DNA of 64,000 bases from Neobacillus cucumis (GTDB taxonomy: Bacteria; Bacillota; Bacilli; Bacillales; Cytobacillaceae). The stretch lies in the NCBI RefSeq assembly GCF_016908975.1, contig NZ_JAFBEX010000006.1, positions 124,001 to 188,000 on the forward strand, read 5' to 3'. A program made the translations under genes and the position numbers. Under the pieces are notes generated by a model. That model made no database searches and was not told where the DNA came from. It saw only the letters and a list, made by a program, of their open reading frames with translations. Positions 18,301 through 26,964 of this stretch are shown in pieces (within the stretch, counting starts at the first letter, position 1; each line of letters opens with the position of its first letter).

Positions 18301-19158
18301 CAGGGTTCCTGGCAAACTTTCGGTGGCTTTTGCATTATAAGTATTGATTCCTAATCCACGGGTGAAATCCTGCAAATAATACATATTATTGGTCTTAGAG
18401 GCTTGCAGTGTCTTTGTATCACCTAAAACCCCTTTCCCCTTAACCGTTGCACCTAACGCATCAATTGAGTTGAATTTATGAATGATTTTCCCTGATTCAA
18501 CATCAATAAAGTAGAACCAATTCCCTGGTTTCGGATCAAGGAATGACAAATTCACCACATATACTAAACTTAATTTGTTGTCATGGTAATAGTATTGGAT
18601 TTCCGCTTTTGGTGTATTAGTATATTTGGGTGAGAACTTTAAGTCTTTTTGTGCAAGACTGATCGCCTCTTCGCTGCTAATTTTCTTTCCTGCAGCTGTC
18701 GCTTGTTTAAAGTTATTCTCTGGAAGCACATCGCCTGAAACGGTTAGAAGTTCTCCTTTTTTACTAATATGGGCAATTTGTTGGTAACCAAAAACAGGGA
18801 TTCCTTTATAGACCTGCTGTAAACGAATGACTTGGTGACCACCTATTGGATCTTTAATACTCCCCTTATTAACAAATAAGGTTTTCGCATCACTGGTTAA
18901 CCCATATGTATTTTTTGCTTTGTTAAAAAATGATAAGACCAGCTTGTCCGGTGAAGCGGAAGGGTCCTTTGCTAGTATTCCTGAAATGAAATTAGAGTTC
19001 CCGAGGTTCTCATTATAATTAACAGTTTCAATTTTACTGCCCACAATGTTTGGAACATTTTCCAAAGGCAATGTTTGTGCGTATGTCATTTTCATTGGCA
19101 TACTAAAGGTAAATAATAGACTTGATGTTAAAGCTAGACTAGCAATTCTCGTTTTCAA
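15319..19158 (-). CDS. Secreted protease fusion: M4 thermolysin-type metallopeptidase joined to S8 subtilisin
   Basis: 1279 residues with a signal peptide (about 1-28). FTP and PepSY propeptide regions (about 35-230) lead into an M4 domain with HELTH at 374-378, zinc glutamate E398 in GALNEAMSD and late histidine H463 in [12 protein letters not shown]-like beta domain (about 553-652) and a helical linker (about 665-805) follow. Then comes a complete second protease: an inhibitor-I9-like propeptide (about 812-890) and an S8 domain with D943 (VVDTG), H978 (NSHGSH), oxyanion N1070 (AAAGND) and S1132 (GTSMAAP). A bacterial Ig-like domain (about 1198-1278) ends the protein. Both active sites look intact, so it could be cut into two enzymes after secretion. 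The start is TTG with AGGGGGATC upstream. Confidence 0.93.
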   Translation of the reverse strand: MKTRIASLALTSSLLFTFSMPMKMTYAQTLPLENVPNIVGSKIETVNYNENLGNSNFISGILAKDPSASPDKLVLSFFNKAKNTYGLTSDAKTLFVNKGSIKDPIGGHQVIRLQQVYKGIPVFGYQQIAHISKKGELLTVSGDVLPENNFKQATAAGKKISSEEAISLAQKDLKFSPKYTNTPKAEIQYYYHDNKLSLVYVVNLSFLDPKPGNWFYFIDVESGKIIHKFNSIDALGATVKGKGVLGDTKTLQASKTNNMYYLQDFTRGLGINTYNAKATESLPGTLWRDTDGVLNDTYDAPAVDAHYYAGTTFDFYKKTFNRDSYDDANGPIKSSVHYSTNYNNAFWDGKQMVYGDGDGATFRSLSGGIDVVAHELTHAVTQYSAGLVYENESGALNEAMSDVFGTLVEYYNNKSPDWNIGEDVYTPNIAGDALRSMSNPTLYGDPDDYSKRYIGDDDNGGVHTNSGIINKAAYLISQGGKQNGVTVTGIGRAKLGQIFYRTLTQYLTPVSNFHQMRAASIQAATDLFGSTSQEVKTVQAAFSAVGINGVSSTVITLNLGTAYSGTFTKAGEEKWFKIDPSKALTASSHITFSTGDFPTLISVYQDYTRANEGEAYFENADSTVDFPLSWTGPYYVKVEALQAGDFSLTNTPIYKEPEEDSENCAIEGVAADSTSVFENLNGMRTIRDQLLDKTDKGEQITSLYYEVSKSIVMDVIKDKKLRSSLSGDLSQLSSAIKATEKLSVSGESSYNITNKDVNALTHLYETVRNDVSGELRGKLDKAWNEFNVKQMAGKNVATALTQANLLKANSASNEILIKVKNNYNTADVAKLVSRTLSSKGLNVDVKVNALSNAQVSLDHTFKIKVNQKMNEVLKELKKSEQIEYAEPNGIMRASTADVHYQYQWSLENTGQNDGVAGADINYVDMVKQLSGKSLPSMIVAVVDTGVNYSYADFSGKVLTNLDYDFVNNDNDALDDNSHGSHVAGIIAAKSNNKNSIAGINQYTSILPVKVLDSEGSGSYENVALGIRYAVDKGAKVINLSLGGDDDSNVIEDALRYAAKKGVTVVAAAGNDGTNKLSYPGRSEYVISVGATDNIDQLADFSNYGEGLDVVAPGQRIASFVGNGEVKYLSGTSMAAPHVAAVAGLLYSLKPNITPAQVSQVLQETSEDLGDIGYDDYYGWGRLDANAAIKYIISSDKVAPGKPTVNPVGDTDKVVTGKTEAYATVYVKVGTQTLGYARANSAGAFSVSITPQKVNTTLSVNAKDTVDNVGAATSVVVYHK

Positions 19159-19439
19159 AAAATGATCCCCCTTTTGTACTATACTGAAATAATCGTAGAC
19201 TTTTACGATTAATCATCAAAAACCCCCCTGTTGTTTGATGATCGTCATTATGAAGTAGTCCTATATACCCGAAAACTCACCTCCTATTATCATACTATTA
19301 AACTATAATAAGTTATTAATTGGTAATTTTGCAAGAATTTTTTAAAAAAATAAAGCGACATAACCGGACAATCTCCTCATCTCGCCCAGTTTTATGGAAT
19401 TGATTGTATGCATTAATGTGGATGTAAGTATTTGTTAAC
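19159..19439. other. Upstream region of the protease gene
   Basis: No gene seen. It contains a GTTTGATGATCGTC-like symmetrical sequence close to the gene and a solitary copy of the AACCGGA hairpin repeat at about 19366-19385. Confidence 0.4.
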
Positions 19440-19720
19440 AAAATTTTAAAATTTTATTCTACAATCGCAGTTGTATTAGGAAAGAACCTTCCGAACCTGC
19501 AAAAACGAATACAACAGCCCCTTCCACTCAACCATCACAAGGATTTCCTATAACAGCTATACCATGCACGTTATGGGTTCACATCGATTATTCAATATGG
19601 CGTGAGTTATGACTTGTCGATCACTTATTCTGCCAGCCAGTAAAGCAAATATGGATCGATGGTTTCCCATATTGTGAATACCTTTAAACCAGGAATGGGG
19701 AGATTGGGGAGGATGTGTCG
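19440..19720 (+). pseudogene. Internally deleted lipoprotein gene, copy 2
   Basis: The N-terminal part reads CIRKEPSEPAKTNTTAPSTQ followed by PSQGF, typical of the spacer after a lipobox cysteine. It then jumps to a C-terminal part in another frame, QYGVSYDLSITYSASQ, a stop, and SMVSHIVNTFKPG. The same tail is present at 14050-14238. The two remnants flank the protease-inhibitor pair. Confidence 0.55.
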
Positions 19721-19889
19721 AATTAAGCTGTTCGATATGTCTATTAACCTTAAATTTTGTCCGGCTTTCAAAAACACTATAATATTTTCCAAATAACTCC
19801 CATATTTTTTTTATATCTATTTTCCTATCTTTTTGGTATTCTTATAGCTGAGTGCAAAATATTTGTCATTTTTTTGGAGGTATTATCGA

Positions 19890-20816
19890 ATGAGATCTCA
19901 AACAAAGAAAAAGAGAACTTGGTTGAAGGTTACTGGAATTATTCTTCTTCTCCTTGTTTTGGGTGTAGGAGTTTACGCATATAATGTATATAGTTCGTTA
20001 AAAAGTACTGTCGAAACAATGAATGAGCCGCTTAAGCAGACGCAATCCGCTAAGCGTACAACACCTGTGGCAGTTTCCAATAAAGATCCTTTCTCTGTCT
20101 TAATGCTCGGTGTCGATGAGCGCCCTGGTGACAGAGGCCGTTCCGATACGATGATTGTCTTAACGATTAACCCAAACAATAATTCCGTCAAGATGCTTAG
20201 TATCCCTCGTGACACTCGTACCGAAATTGTCGGACATGGAACCGTTGATAAGATTAACCACGCTTATGCTTTTGGCGGCGTACAAATGTCTGTTGATACA
20301 GTTGAAAACTTTCTTAATATCCCAATTGACTATTATATGAAAGTTAACATGCAAGGATTTAAAGACATTGTTAATGCGGTTGGCGGCGTAACGGTTAATA
20401 ACACACTTGATTTTTCATATGGCGGCGATCATTTTGCCAAAGGGAATATTAATTTAGGTGGTGCACAAGCCCTTAATTTTGTCAGAATGAGACACCAAGA
20501 CCCTCGTGGTGACTTCGGTCGTCAAGAAAGACAGCGACAAGTCATTCAGGCTGTCCTTAAAGAGGGTGCAAGTGTTTCTAGTTTAACCAACTACTCAAAC
20601 ATCTTTGCAGCCATTGGTAAGAATGTAAAAACCAATATTACTTTTGACCAAATGGTTGACATTCAAAAAAATTATAAATCCGCTGCATCTAATTTAACGC
20701 AAATGGAAATTAAAGAAACAGGAACTATGATCGGTGGTATCTACTATGGTTTAGTTTCTGATGCGGAGAAGCAAAGACTTCAAAACGAACTTCGTACCCA
20801 ACTTGAATTAAAATAA
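19890..20816 (+). CDS. LytR-CpsA-Psr (LCP) family wall-polymer ligase
   Basis: LCP enzymes transfer lipid-linked teichoic acids or capsules to peptidoglycan on the outer membrane face. It has an N-terminal basic stretch and one membrane helix (about residues 14-32), then the catalytic domain with VLMLGVDERPGDRGRSDTMI, MLSIPRDTRTEI, KINHAYAFGG and FVRMRHQDPRGDFGRQERQR, which hold the conserved Asp/Arg residues that bind the pyrophosphate. ATG at 19890 follows TTTGGAGGT. 308 aa, the usual size for TagT/TagU/TagV. Its closeness to the Kdo/TagGH cluster makes it a candidate ligase for that polymer; this is inference. Confidence 0.92.
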   Translation: MRSQTKKKRTWLKVTGIILLLLVLGVGVYAYNVYSSLKSTVETMNEPLKQTQSAKRTTPVAVSNKDPFSVLMLGVDERPGDRGRSDTMIVLTINPNNNSVKMLSIPRDTRTEIVGHGTVDKINHAYAFGGVQMSVDTVENFLNIPIDYYMKVNMQGFKDIVNAVGGVTVNNTLDFSYGGDHFAKGNINLGGAQALNFVRMRHQDPRGDFGRQERQRQVIQAVLKEGASVSSLTNYSNIFAAIGKNVKTNITFDQMVDIQKNYKSAASNLTQMEIKETGTMIGGIYYGLVSDAEKQRLQNELRTQLELK

Positions 20817-20822
20817 GTTATC

Positions 20823-20855
20823 AGGCTGATAAGGAAATTCCTTATCAGCCTTTTT
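20823..20855 (+). terminator. Terminator of the LCP gene
   Basis: AGGCTGATAAGG and CCTTATCAGCCT form a perfect stem followed by TTTTT. Confidence 0.9.
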
Positions 20856-20934
20856 ATGTAGAAATATCCATTTTAACATATGATATAATTTGATTACATT
20901 AACAAAATTACTCAAAGAAAAAAGAGGGATTATT

Positions 20935-21384
20935 ATGATTTTAGATAAACTAACTAATGCCGAACTTTATGTGAGGTTACATCCTCGATTAAAAAAAGGC
21001 CTTCAATTTCTCCTGGAAAATGATTTAAATGCACTAACTCCGGGTAAATATGAAATTGAAGGAAACGATATTTTCGTGACTATACAGGAATACGAAACCA
21101 TTCCACCTGAAAAGGGACGTTGGGAATCCCACTACAAATACACGGATATTCAATATATGATTCGTGGAGAGGAACAAATGGGCTTTGCGAATGTTGAGAG
21201 TTTAGAAATAGTTGAGCAATACAAAGATAGAGACCTTTTGTTCTTAGAAGGTAATGGTGATCTATTTAAAGTTGGACAAGGCTATTTTACCATCTTTACA
21301 CCCGAGGATGGACATATGCCAACATTATATGTTAACGAGCCTCAGTATATTAAGAAGGCAGTTGTAAAAGTAAGATGTGATTAA
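20935..21384 (+). CDS. YhcH/YjgK/YiaL family protein
   Basis: 149-residue cupin-like protein of the family that includes the small subunit EbgC and YhcH, linked to sugar or sialic acid metabolism and anomer-specific chemistry. Motifs are RWESHYKYTDIQYMIRGEEQ (putative metal-site region), FTPEDGHMPTLYVNEP and VKKVRC-like end KKAVVKVRC. AGAGGG precedes the ATG at 20935; the frame can be extended upstream but without a better start. It is flanked by polymer-related genes, and the true substrate is unknown. Confidence 0.85.
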   Translation: MILDKLTNAELYVRLHPRLKKGLQFLLENDLNALTPGKYEIEGNDIFVTIQEYETIPPEKGRWESHYKYTDIQYMIRGEEQMGFANVESLEIVEQYKDRDLLFLEGNGDLFKVGQGYFTIFTPEDGHMPTLYVNEPQYIKKAVVKVRCD

Positions 21385-21440
21385 ACCTATTCCCCTTCTT
21401 TATCCTAAATTCTTATTTAGCCCTATAATCTTTTACTCAG

Positions 21441-21466
21441 GGGAAAACAGTAGGTTTTCCCTTTAT
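21441..21466 (+). terminator. Terminator after the YhcH-family gene
   Basis: GGGAAAAC and GTTTTCCC pair across a 5-nt loop, followed by a T-rich sequence. Confidence 0.6.
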
Positions 21467-21660
21467 ATATATATAGTTCTTGTTTATTACAATAACTTTT
21501 CTCTTTTCAAATTCCCTCCATATGGTCAATTTACTTCAAGTAGCATTAATAATGCTATTTTAAATCACTTCATCAGCATGAATATGTTAATATAGAATTT
21601 ATTGGCATAAATCAAAGAAATTATTATGATTTAAATAATTTTAACAAAGGAAGTCTTACG

Positions 21661-23028
21661 ATGGTTTTTAAGGTGAAGAAGAGTTCTTTAATCTTTGGAG
21701 CAATACTTATTTGCACTTTTTTAATCTATGGAATATTTCACTTTTTTTTACAAACACAGAATGTTCAAGAAGATTCACAAAACAACAATACTTACATAAA
21801 AAATGTAAAAACAGATTTTGGTGCAAGTGGTGATGGACGAACGGATGATACTAAGGCGTTTCAAAAGGCACTAGCCTATGCGGAAACTCAGAAAGTATCA
21901 CTGTTTATACCATCGGGTAAATATGTCATTAAGGATACTTTAACCTCAGAGCCTTTGAAAATATCTGGTGATGGTGAAGGAAGAACAGTTCTTGTCTTTA
22001 CTGATATGAAAGGCAAGGATGGAATATCTTTTAAAGGTGCGAAAGAAATAGGTGCTAAAGGAGAAATCTCTGACTTAACCATTGTTGCGAAAGGCTCACA
22101 TGGAGGTTCGGCCATTAAAACCCCTTTGGGTGGTGCTCTATACTCACATTACCATGTTCGTTACTCTTTTCACGATTTAGAGTTTCGCGGTGATGAAAAG
22201 GAAGCTTTAAATATTGGTTTTGTCTATAAATATGGATGGAAATATTACATAGACGTAGCAGACAGCTGGGGTACCTATATTGATAAAATAGATGCCATTG
22301 GGACTTATAAAATTTCAGAGAATCCTACTAAGCAGGTGAATCAAACATTTTTACGTTTAAATGCTAGTAGTGATATTTTAACGGCTCGGATCAATAGAGT
22401 CACCACCCATGGAATTAAACGTGCTGTGGAAATTGGCAATCATAATTTTTTTATGATCGACCAATGTGATTTTGCTCATGCATTTGAGGGGATTGTTGAC
22501 ACTGGTAATGATCCTTATGGTGAAGGTCGAATTACTGATACATTGATAAATGCCCAGTATCGTGGTATTGATCTTGCGAACAGGAGTTGGGTATCCATTA
22601 CCAATGTATCTGTAAGCCGGCATAAGAGTGGCTATGACCATAAAGAAAATTGGTATGGCGTGCGCTTACGAAATGTCGACAAATCCTGGCTTACAAATAT
22701 AAGATCACAAATCGACAAGACGACCACAAATTTTTCTGGAACAAAGTTTGGATTTTATTTTAAGGATTGTGATGGTATTTCTGCCTCTGGCCTTAAACCT
22801 GGGCTAGGAATTGATGTGGCTATTGTAAATGATAATACCTCTACTGCAACTTTTGACGGTACAAATTTTTTAGGTGATAGTGGTACAGCATGGAGTTTTA
22901 TTAATAATAGCCGAAATATAAATATTGGTTCTTATATTACAGGTAAAGGTTATTCCAAATTATTTAAAAGTGATTCTACGATTAATAAATCAAGTATAAC
23001 GATTGTCTCTACAACTAAACTCCCTTAG
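21661..23028 (+). CDS. Membrane-anchored pectate-lyase-superfamily beta-helix protein
   Basis: 455 residues with an N-terminal membrane helix or signal anchor (about 9-30), followed by a right-handed beta-helix. The entry motif VKTDFGASGDGRTDDTKAFQ is diagnostic for Pectate_lyase_3-type domains, followed by LFIPSGKYVIKDTL and repeated N/D/G-rich coils. Such proteins bind or cleave acidic or complex polysaccharides; phage tailspike depolymerases share the entry motif. AAAGGAAG precedes the ATG. It converges on the Kdo cluster, whose surface polymer is a possible substrate (inference). Confidence 0.8.
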   Translation: MVFKVKKSSLIFGAILICTFLIYGIFHFFLQTQNVQEDSQNNNTYIKNVKTDFGASGDGRTDDTKAFQKALAYAETQKVSLFIPSGKYVIKDTLTSEPLKISGDGEGRTVLVFTDMKGKDGISFKGAKEIGAKGEISDLTIVAKGSHGGSAIKTPLGGALYSHYHVRYSFHDLEFRGDEKEALNIGFVYKYGWKYYIDVADSWGTYIDKIDAIGTYKISENPTKQVNQTFLRLNASSDILTARINRVTTHGIKRAVEIGNHNFFMIDQCDFAHAFEGIVDTGNDPYGEGRITDTLINAQYRGIDLANRSWVSITNVSVSRHKSGYDHKENWYGVRLRNVDKSWLTNIRSQIDKTTTNFSGTKFGFYFKDCDGISASGLKPGLGIDVAIVNDNTSTATFDGTNFLGDSGTAWSFINNSRNINIGSYITGKGYSKLFKSDSTINKSSITIVSTTKLP

Positions 23029-23054
23029 AACATTAAACCAAGACATGCAAAATG

Positions 23055-23087
23055 AAAGGTTGTCCAAAACTTGGACAACCTTTTTTC
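23055..23087. terminator. Bidirectional terminator at the end of the Kdo cluster
   Basis: AAAGGTTGTCCAA and TTGGACAACCTTT form a perfect stem, with T-runs on the plus strand and a T-rich tail on the minus strand. Confidence 0.88.
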
Positions 23088-23088
23088 T

Positions 23089-26000
23089 TTATTTTTTTCT
23101 CATCCATTTTAAATAAATCTTAAACTTTTCTCCAGTTGGCATATCCGCTTGCATAATTCCACCATTTTCTTGTAATAGTTTAGCTGCAACATATGCTTTG
23201 GAATGGTCTTTTATTAAATTTGCATAATACTCTTTAGCTTCTGGTTTAGGCATTTTTTTCGCCAGTGTAGCAACAGACTCAATAAAAGTGTCTCTATATA
23301 AGGAACGCAATGAGTTAATGTTTTTAGAATATCTTGTACCATCAACATATATATATGGACCACTAAGAGTAATCGTTGATTTCCCTGCTTTACCATTTTT
23401 ATTGTTTACTTCTTTCTTTTGTTCCGCAGGTTTTACAACATTCGCTTTTGGTGCAGCTGCTTTATTGTTTCCTACAGGCTTTTCATTCTTTACTGTTGAT
23501 GTATTATTTTTTTTTTCAACAGTTGCCGGAGTTTTCACCTGTTGAGCTGGCTTAGCTGCAGGAGTATTATTTTTAACCACCGCATTATTATTTGCAACAT
23601 AAAACGCCTTGTGACCTTCTTTCCAAATGCTCTCCGTATCTTTTGCGTTTGAATTAGGTGTGACAATGTAACGATTGTTATGACCAGCAAAGTTATTGTC
23701 AAAAACCATACCTTTAAGAATCTCTGCTTCTTGTTGTGTAGGTTTGCGTAAGATATTAGTTAAAATATAATCTGTAGCATTTTGCTCTAATGTAATAATG
23801 CCTGGTGTTGCTCTAAAGCATTGTAGCCATGTATCAACAAAGTTAAGGACACCTCTATGAATGGAATTTACCTTTGCAAAATGTTCAGCAGAACCTAATT
23901 CTTCCTTTACCACTCTTATCTCGTTGTCTCTTGACCTCACCACTTCAAGTAAGCTTCCCGTTGGTTCATTCATTAACGTTTCTATAATTAAATTATGACT
24001 CAACATGATACTTGATTTATGATTTGGAATAATATTTTTTTGATAATAGGCTTCTGCATGTGTAATTGGATCATGTCCAAAGTCATCCGCATAGGACATA
24101 AAGAATGCCGGATAAAATTTCCCTTCAAACAGTTTACTAATCATTCGGTGGGTTGAACCTTTATAGCCAAAGTCAATGGCTAATGTGTTCTTTTTCAAAT
24201 CTACACCACTTTGAATTAGATATTCCCTGTATATATTTCTCTTTTCGTCTAGTTGATCACTTACTCTTTCCCAATTCTCTCTTACATAATCATACACGAT
24301 ACCATAGATAGCTGCTGGAGTTACTTTCCCCACTGTAATTTCAGGATTCGTAATTCCCCAGCGTGATAGAATCGTTTCTGAGATTGAATCTAAATCAATT
24401 CCAAATCTATCAGCTAATAATAGTGAAAGGGGATTTTTTCTTGCATAATCGTCAATCCGTACCGTAAAGAAGTCTTCAGGAGACTCAATATTTAACCTCA
24501 TGACCCCTCTTCTAGAAGTGGCAATGTAGTTCAATTCAAACAGATTGGACTCCCCACGTGCCTCTAGAATTTTTTCAGCAATTTTAAATGGTAAATAACT
24601 ATCACGCGCAAAGAAAATAATGGAATTACACTTTCTATTCTTCGCTTGCTGAATAATCCATTCAGTGTAAGATAATAAAAGCGGACCAAGACCGATAAAG
24701 CCTAGTTCTTCACCTGATTTAATAAATGTCCTTGGTGTATTAGGAACCGCATCTTTTTCAACAAAGGTATTTAATTCATAATATCTCTCTGCAAATAGAG
24801 ACAATGATGTACGTAAAAAGAAGCTCTTATCTATAATAGCAGGAGAAAGTTTACGTTCTTTTAGAAACTCCAACGCTTGTTCGCGGGCAGAAGAAATACG
24901 AACTGCACCCCAGCCAGATTCTTGGGCCATCTCTAAATCACCAATTTTATTATCGCCAATGTGTAAAATCGTGCTGACATCAATATTTCTTTCTTCCGCT
25001 ACATGTTTAAATAAGTCTCCAGAATGTTTCTTGCTTCCTATTGTTGAAGAGACATACAACTTATCGTAGCCCGCATAACCTGCATTTTCAAGTGCTTTTG
25101 CTACAAAAGCCTCGTCATGAATAAAATCGGAAACAATAATAACTGGTTTCTCTGTTCTTATCGCTTCATTAAATAAGAACTTACCGATTGGACGGGCATA
25201 TAAAACATCATGCTCAATCTTCTGTTCAAATTCAATTAGTTTATCCACTTCACTTATATTTCCGCCAAACCGTTCCATCATGAGCGTATAAACTTCTCTA
25301 ATCGTAAGCTCTTCTGTCAATTCATGCTCACTTAAATGGGAGTGAATGACCTCATCTCTTTCACGGCGTAATTGTCTTTCTACTCCTGGTCTTAATTGGG
25401 CAAATGCATTTATAATATGTTCAGGTAATTGGATATTATGATTAGAAGTAGACAATTCCTTTTGCATAATTAAGAAAACATCTTCAGGTTTAAATACAGC
25501 CCTAGACAATAAAGTATCAAAGATATCAAAAGAAAGTACATTGGCATTTTTCATCTGATCAACTAGTGTCTTTAATTCACTATTATTAAGCTGTACACCC
25601 GTATTTCCTAACCTACTAAGTTGTCGCACTGCAGCCTGAGGTGATGAAGATGAATTATAATAAAACGGATTTTCTTTAACTGTTTTTACGATAAGACCAC
25701 TTGGTAATAATTCAATTCCTGTCGCACCATTTGCTCTGTTCTTTGCCATTTCAGTAAATATGGCAGACAAATATTCAGGGTCATTCAATATCCGGTTTTC
25801 TAAGAATGTTTGCCTGTTCAGCATAATTGCCATTACATTTTCATTATTACTTTTGCCTGTATAAATTTGTTGTTTTAAATCTGTTTGGTCAGCTAAGTAA
25901 GATAAATGAGAACGTGAAGGCGAGATTAATTTACGATCAAAAAACTTTGCCTGAAGACCTATCGTACTTGAAATTGAACATGTTGCATCGGCCCAAGGAG

Positions 26001-26931
26001 CGATAAATTGGGAGATGTTATCAACAGCTTCAAAATCCTTGGAATAGAGGAAATTGGAGAAATTAGCTGTTAAAAAGTCAATATTCTTATCATTTATGGC
26101 TTTCTCTGCGACAAAGCCGCTAACATATTGTGTTGCAATTACCCCTGTTTCTTCCGGCGTATTTTTTAATACATCTAATAAGAAATCAAACTGGGAATTA
26201 TACTCACAATTCTCATAAAAACCAAAATACTGTGATATCTGAAGTGGAACAAGTGTAAACTTTTCAAATCTTTCAGGTTCTTTCAACTTGGATAGAACAA
26301 CATTTTTCGCTGAGGTTTCATCAAAAAAGTTCTCGTTCTGCTTACGGATCATATGGTATGCATCAAGCTCAGCATCAGTTGCCTTAATTTCATTTAAATA
26401 TGGATCTTTAAATACACTATCTTTATACAGACCCACAGGATCAAATGAAATCGTTCTAGGATATGGAGGTCTCATAAATAATCCAGGCATTAAATCTACT
26501 ACCAGTGCATTAGGGAACAAAGCACGGAAAATAGTTGTAGGGAACTCCCAGCATACAATTAAATCTGGCTCCCAACCCTTAAAGAGGGATTTAAAGTAAC
26601 CATTAATGTAGGCACTCTCTTCAGAAGCAAAGCTGCTATTATACGACTTGCGAATAAAGTTATCACCAAAACCAAAAACATCGATATCTCTTTGGTAATC
26701 TATAATAAAACTATTATCCTGTCCGATTTTTGTTGATTTGGAATTTCTTTTAATCGACTCTAAGGTATGGGTTGCCACTAAAAATTTTACATCCAAATTA
26801 TTTTGTTTTGACAATGTATTGGCAATTGGTTCTAAGTATTTTAAGTATGCCCCTGTCCGATAATTGGGATCTCCCAAGTCAATTGTAAAATTAGACATAA
26901 AGAGAGCTTTTTTAAACGGAAACTTTTTCAT
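23089..26931 (-). CDS. Giant capsule-locus protein: KpsS-like N-terminal domain, HAD-type hydrolase domain (COG5610-like), low-complexity linker
   Basis: 1280 residues, no signal peptide. The first 430 residues resemble the capsule-synthesis (KpsS-type) fold: VVDLMPGLFMRPPYP, FTLVPLQISQYFGFYEN and CSISSTIGLQAKF. From about 465 a HAD-like domain begins with SFDIFDTLLSR (nucleophile Asp at about 472) and ends with HIGDNKIGDLEMA (about 660). A Rossmann-like part typical of COG5610 proteins follows, with FFARDSYLPF (about 775) and AIDFGYKGSTHRM (about 921). Residues 1110-1195 are an A/K/P/N-rich linker and the last 85 residues form a small separate module. It is the last gene of the cluster. It may build the repeat unit or modify the linker; its role is not known. 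Confidence 0.75.
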   Translation of the reverse strand: MKKFPFKKALFMSNFTIDLGDPNYRTGAYLKYLEPIANTLSKQNNLDVKFLVATHTLESIKRNSKSTKIGQDNSFIIDYQRDIDVFGFGDNFIRKSYNSSFASEESAYINGYFKSLFKGWEPDLIVCWEFPTTIFRALFPNALVVDLMPGLFMRPPYPRTISFDPVGLYKDSVFKDPYLNEIKATDAELDAYHMIRKQNENFFDETSAKNVVLSKLKEPERFEKFTLVPLQISQYFGFYENCEYNSQFDFLLDVLKNTPEETGVIATQYVSGFVAEKAINDKNIDFLTANFSNFLYSKDFEAVDNISQFIAPWADATCSISSTIGLQAKFFDRKLISPSRSHLSYLADQTDLKQQIYTGKSNNENVMAIMLNRQTFLENRILNDPEYLSAIFTEMAKNRANGATGIELLPSGLIVKTVKENPFYYNSSSSPQAAVRQLSRLGNTGVQLNNSELKTLVDQMKNANVLSFDIFDTLLSRAVFKPEDVFLIMQKELSTSNHNIQLPEHIINAFAQLRPGVERQLRRERDEVIHSHLSEHELTEELTIREVYTLMMERFGGNISEVDKLIEFEQKIEHDVLYARPIGKFLFNEAIRTEKPVIIVSDFIHDEAFVAKALENAGYAGYDKLYVSSTIGSKKHSGDLFKHVAEERNIDVSTILHIGDNKIGDLEMAQESGWGAVRISSAREQALEFLKERKLSPAIIDKSFFLRTSLSLFAERYYELNTFVEKDAVPNTPRTFIKSGEELGFIGLGPLLLSYTEWIIQQAKNRKCNSIIFFARDSYLPFKIAEKILEARGESNLFELNYIATSRRGVMRLNIESPEDFFTVRIDDYARKNPLSLLLADRFGIDLDSISETILSRWGITNPEITVGKVTPAAIYGIVYDYVRENWERVSDQLDEKRNIYREYLIQSGVDLKKNTLAIDFGYKGSTHRMISKLFEGKFYPAFFMSYADDFGHDPITHAEAYYQKNIIPNHKSSIMLSHNLIIETLMNEPTGSLLEVVRSRDNEIRVVKEELGSAEHFAKVNSIHRGVLNFVDTWLQCFRATPGIITLEQNATDYILTNILRKPTQQEAEILKGMVFDNNFAGHNNRYIVTPNSNAKDTESIWKEGHKAFYVANNNAVVKNNTPAAKPAQQVKTPATVEKKNNTSTVKNEKPVGNNKAAAPKANVVKPAEQKKEVNNKNGKAGKSTITLSGPYIYVDGTRYSKNINSLRSLYRDTFIESVATLAKKMPKPEAKEYYANLIKDHSKAYVAAKLLQENGGIMQADMPTGEKFKIYLKWMRKK

Positions 26932-26964
26932 GTTGTCATCCCCTTTGACATAGTCTTCTTGAAA

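Noticed and set aside
21377-21595. 72-residue plus-strand open frame after the YhcH-family gene
   Set aside because: It crosses a terminator hairpin, has no ribosome binding site and is low-complexity.
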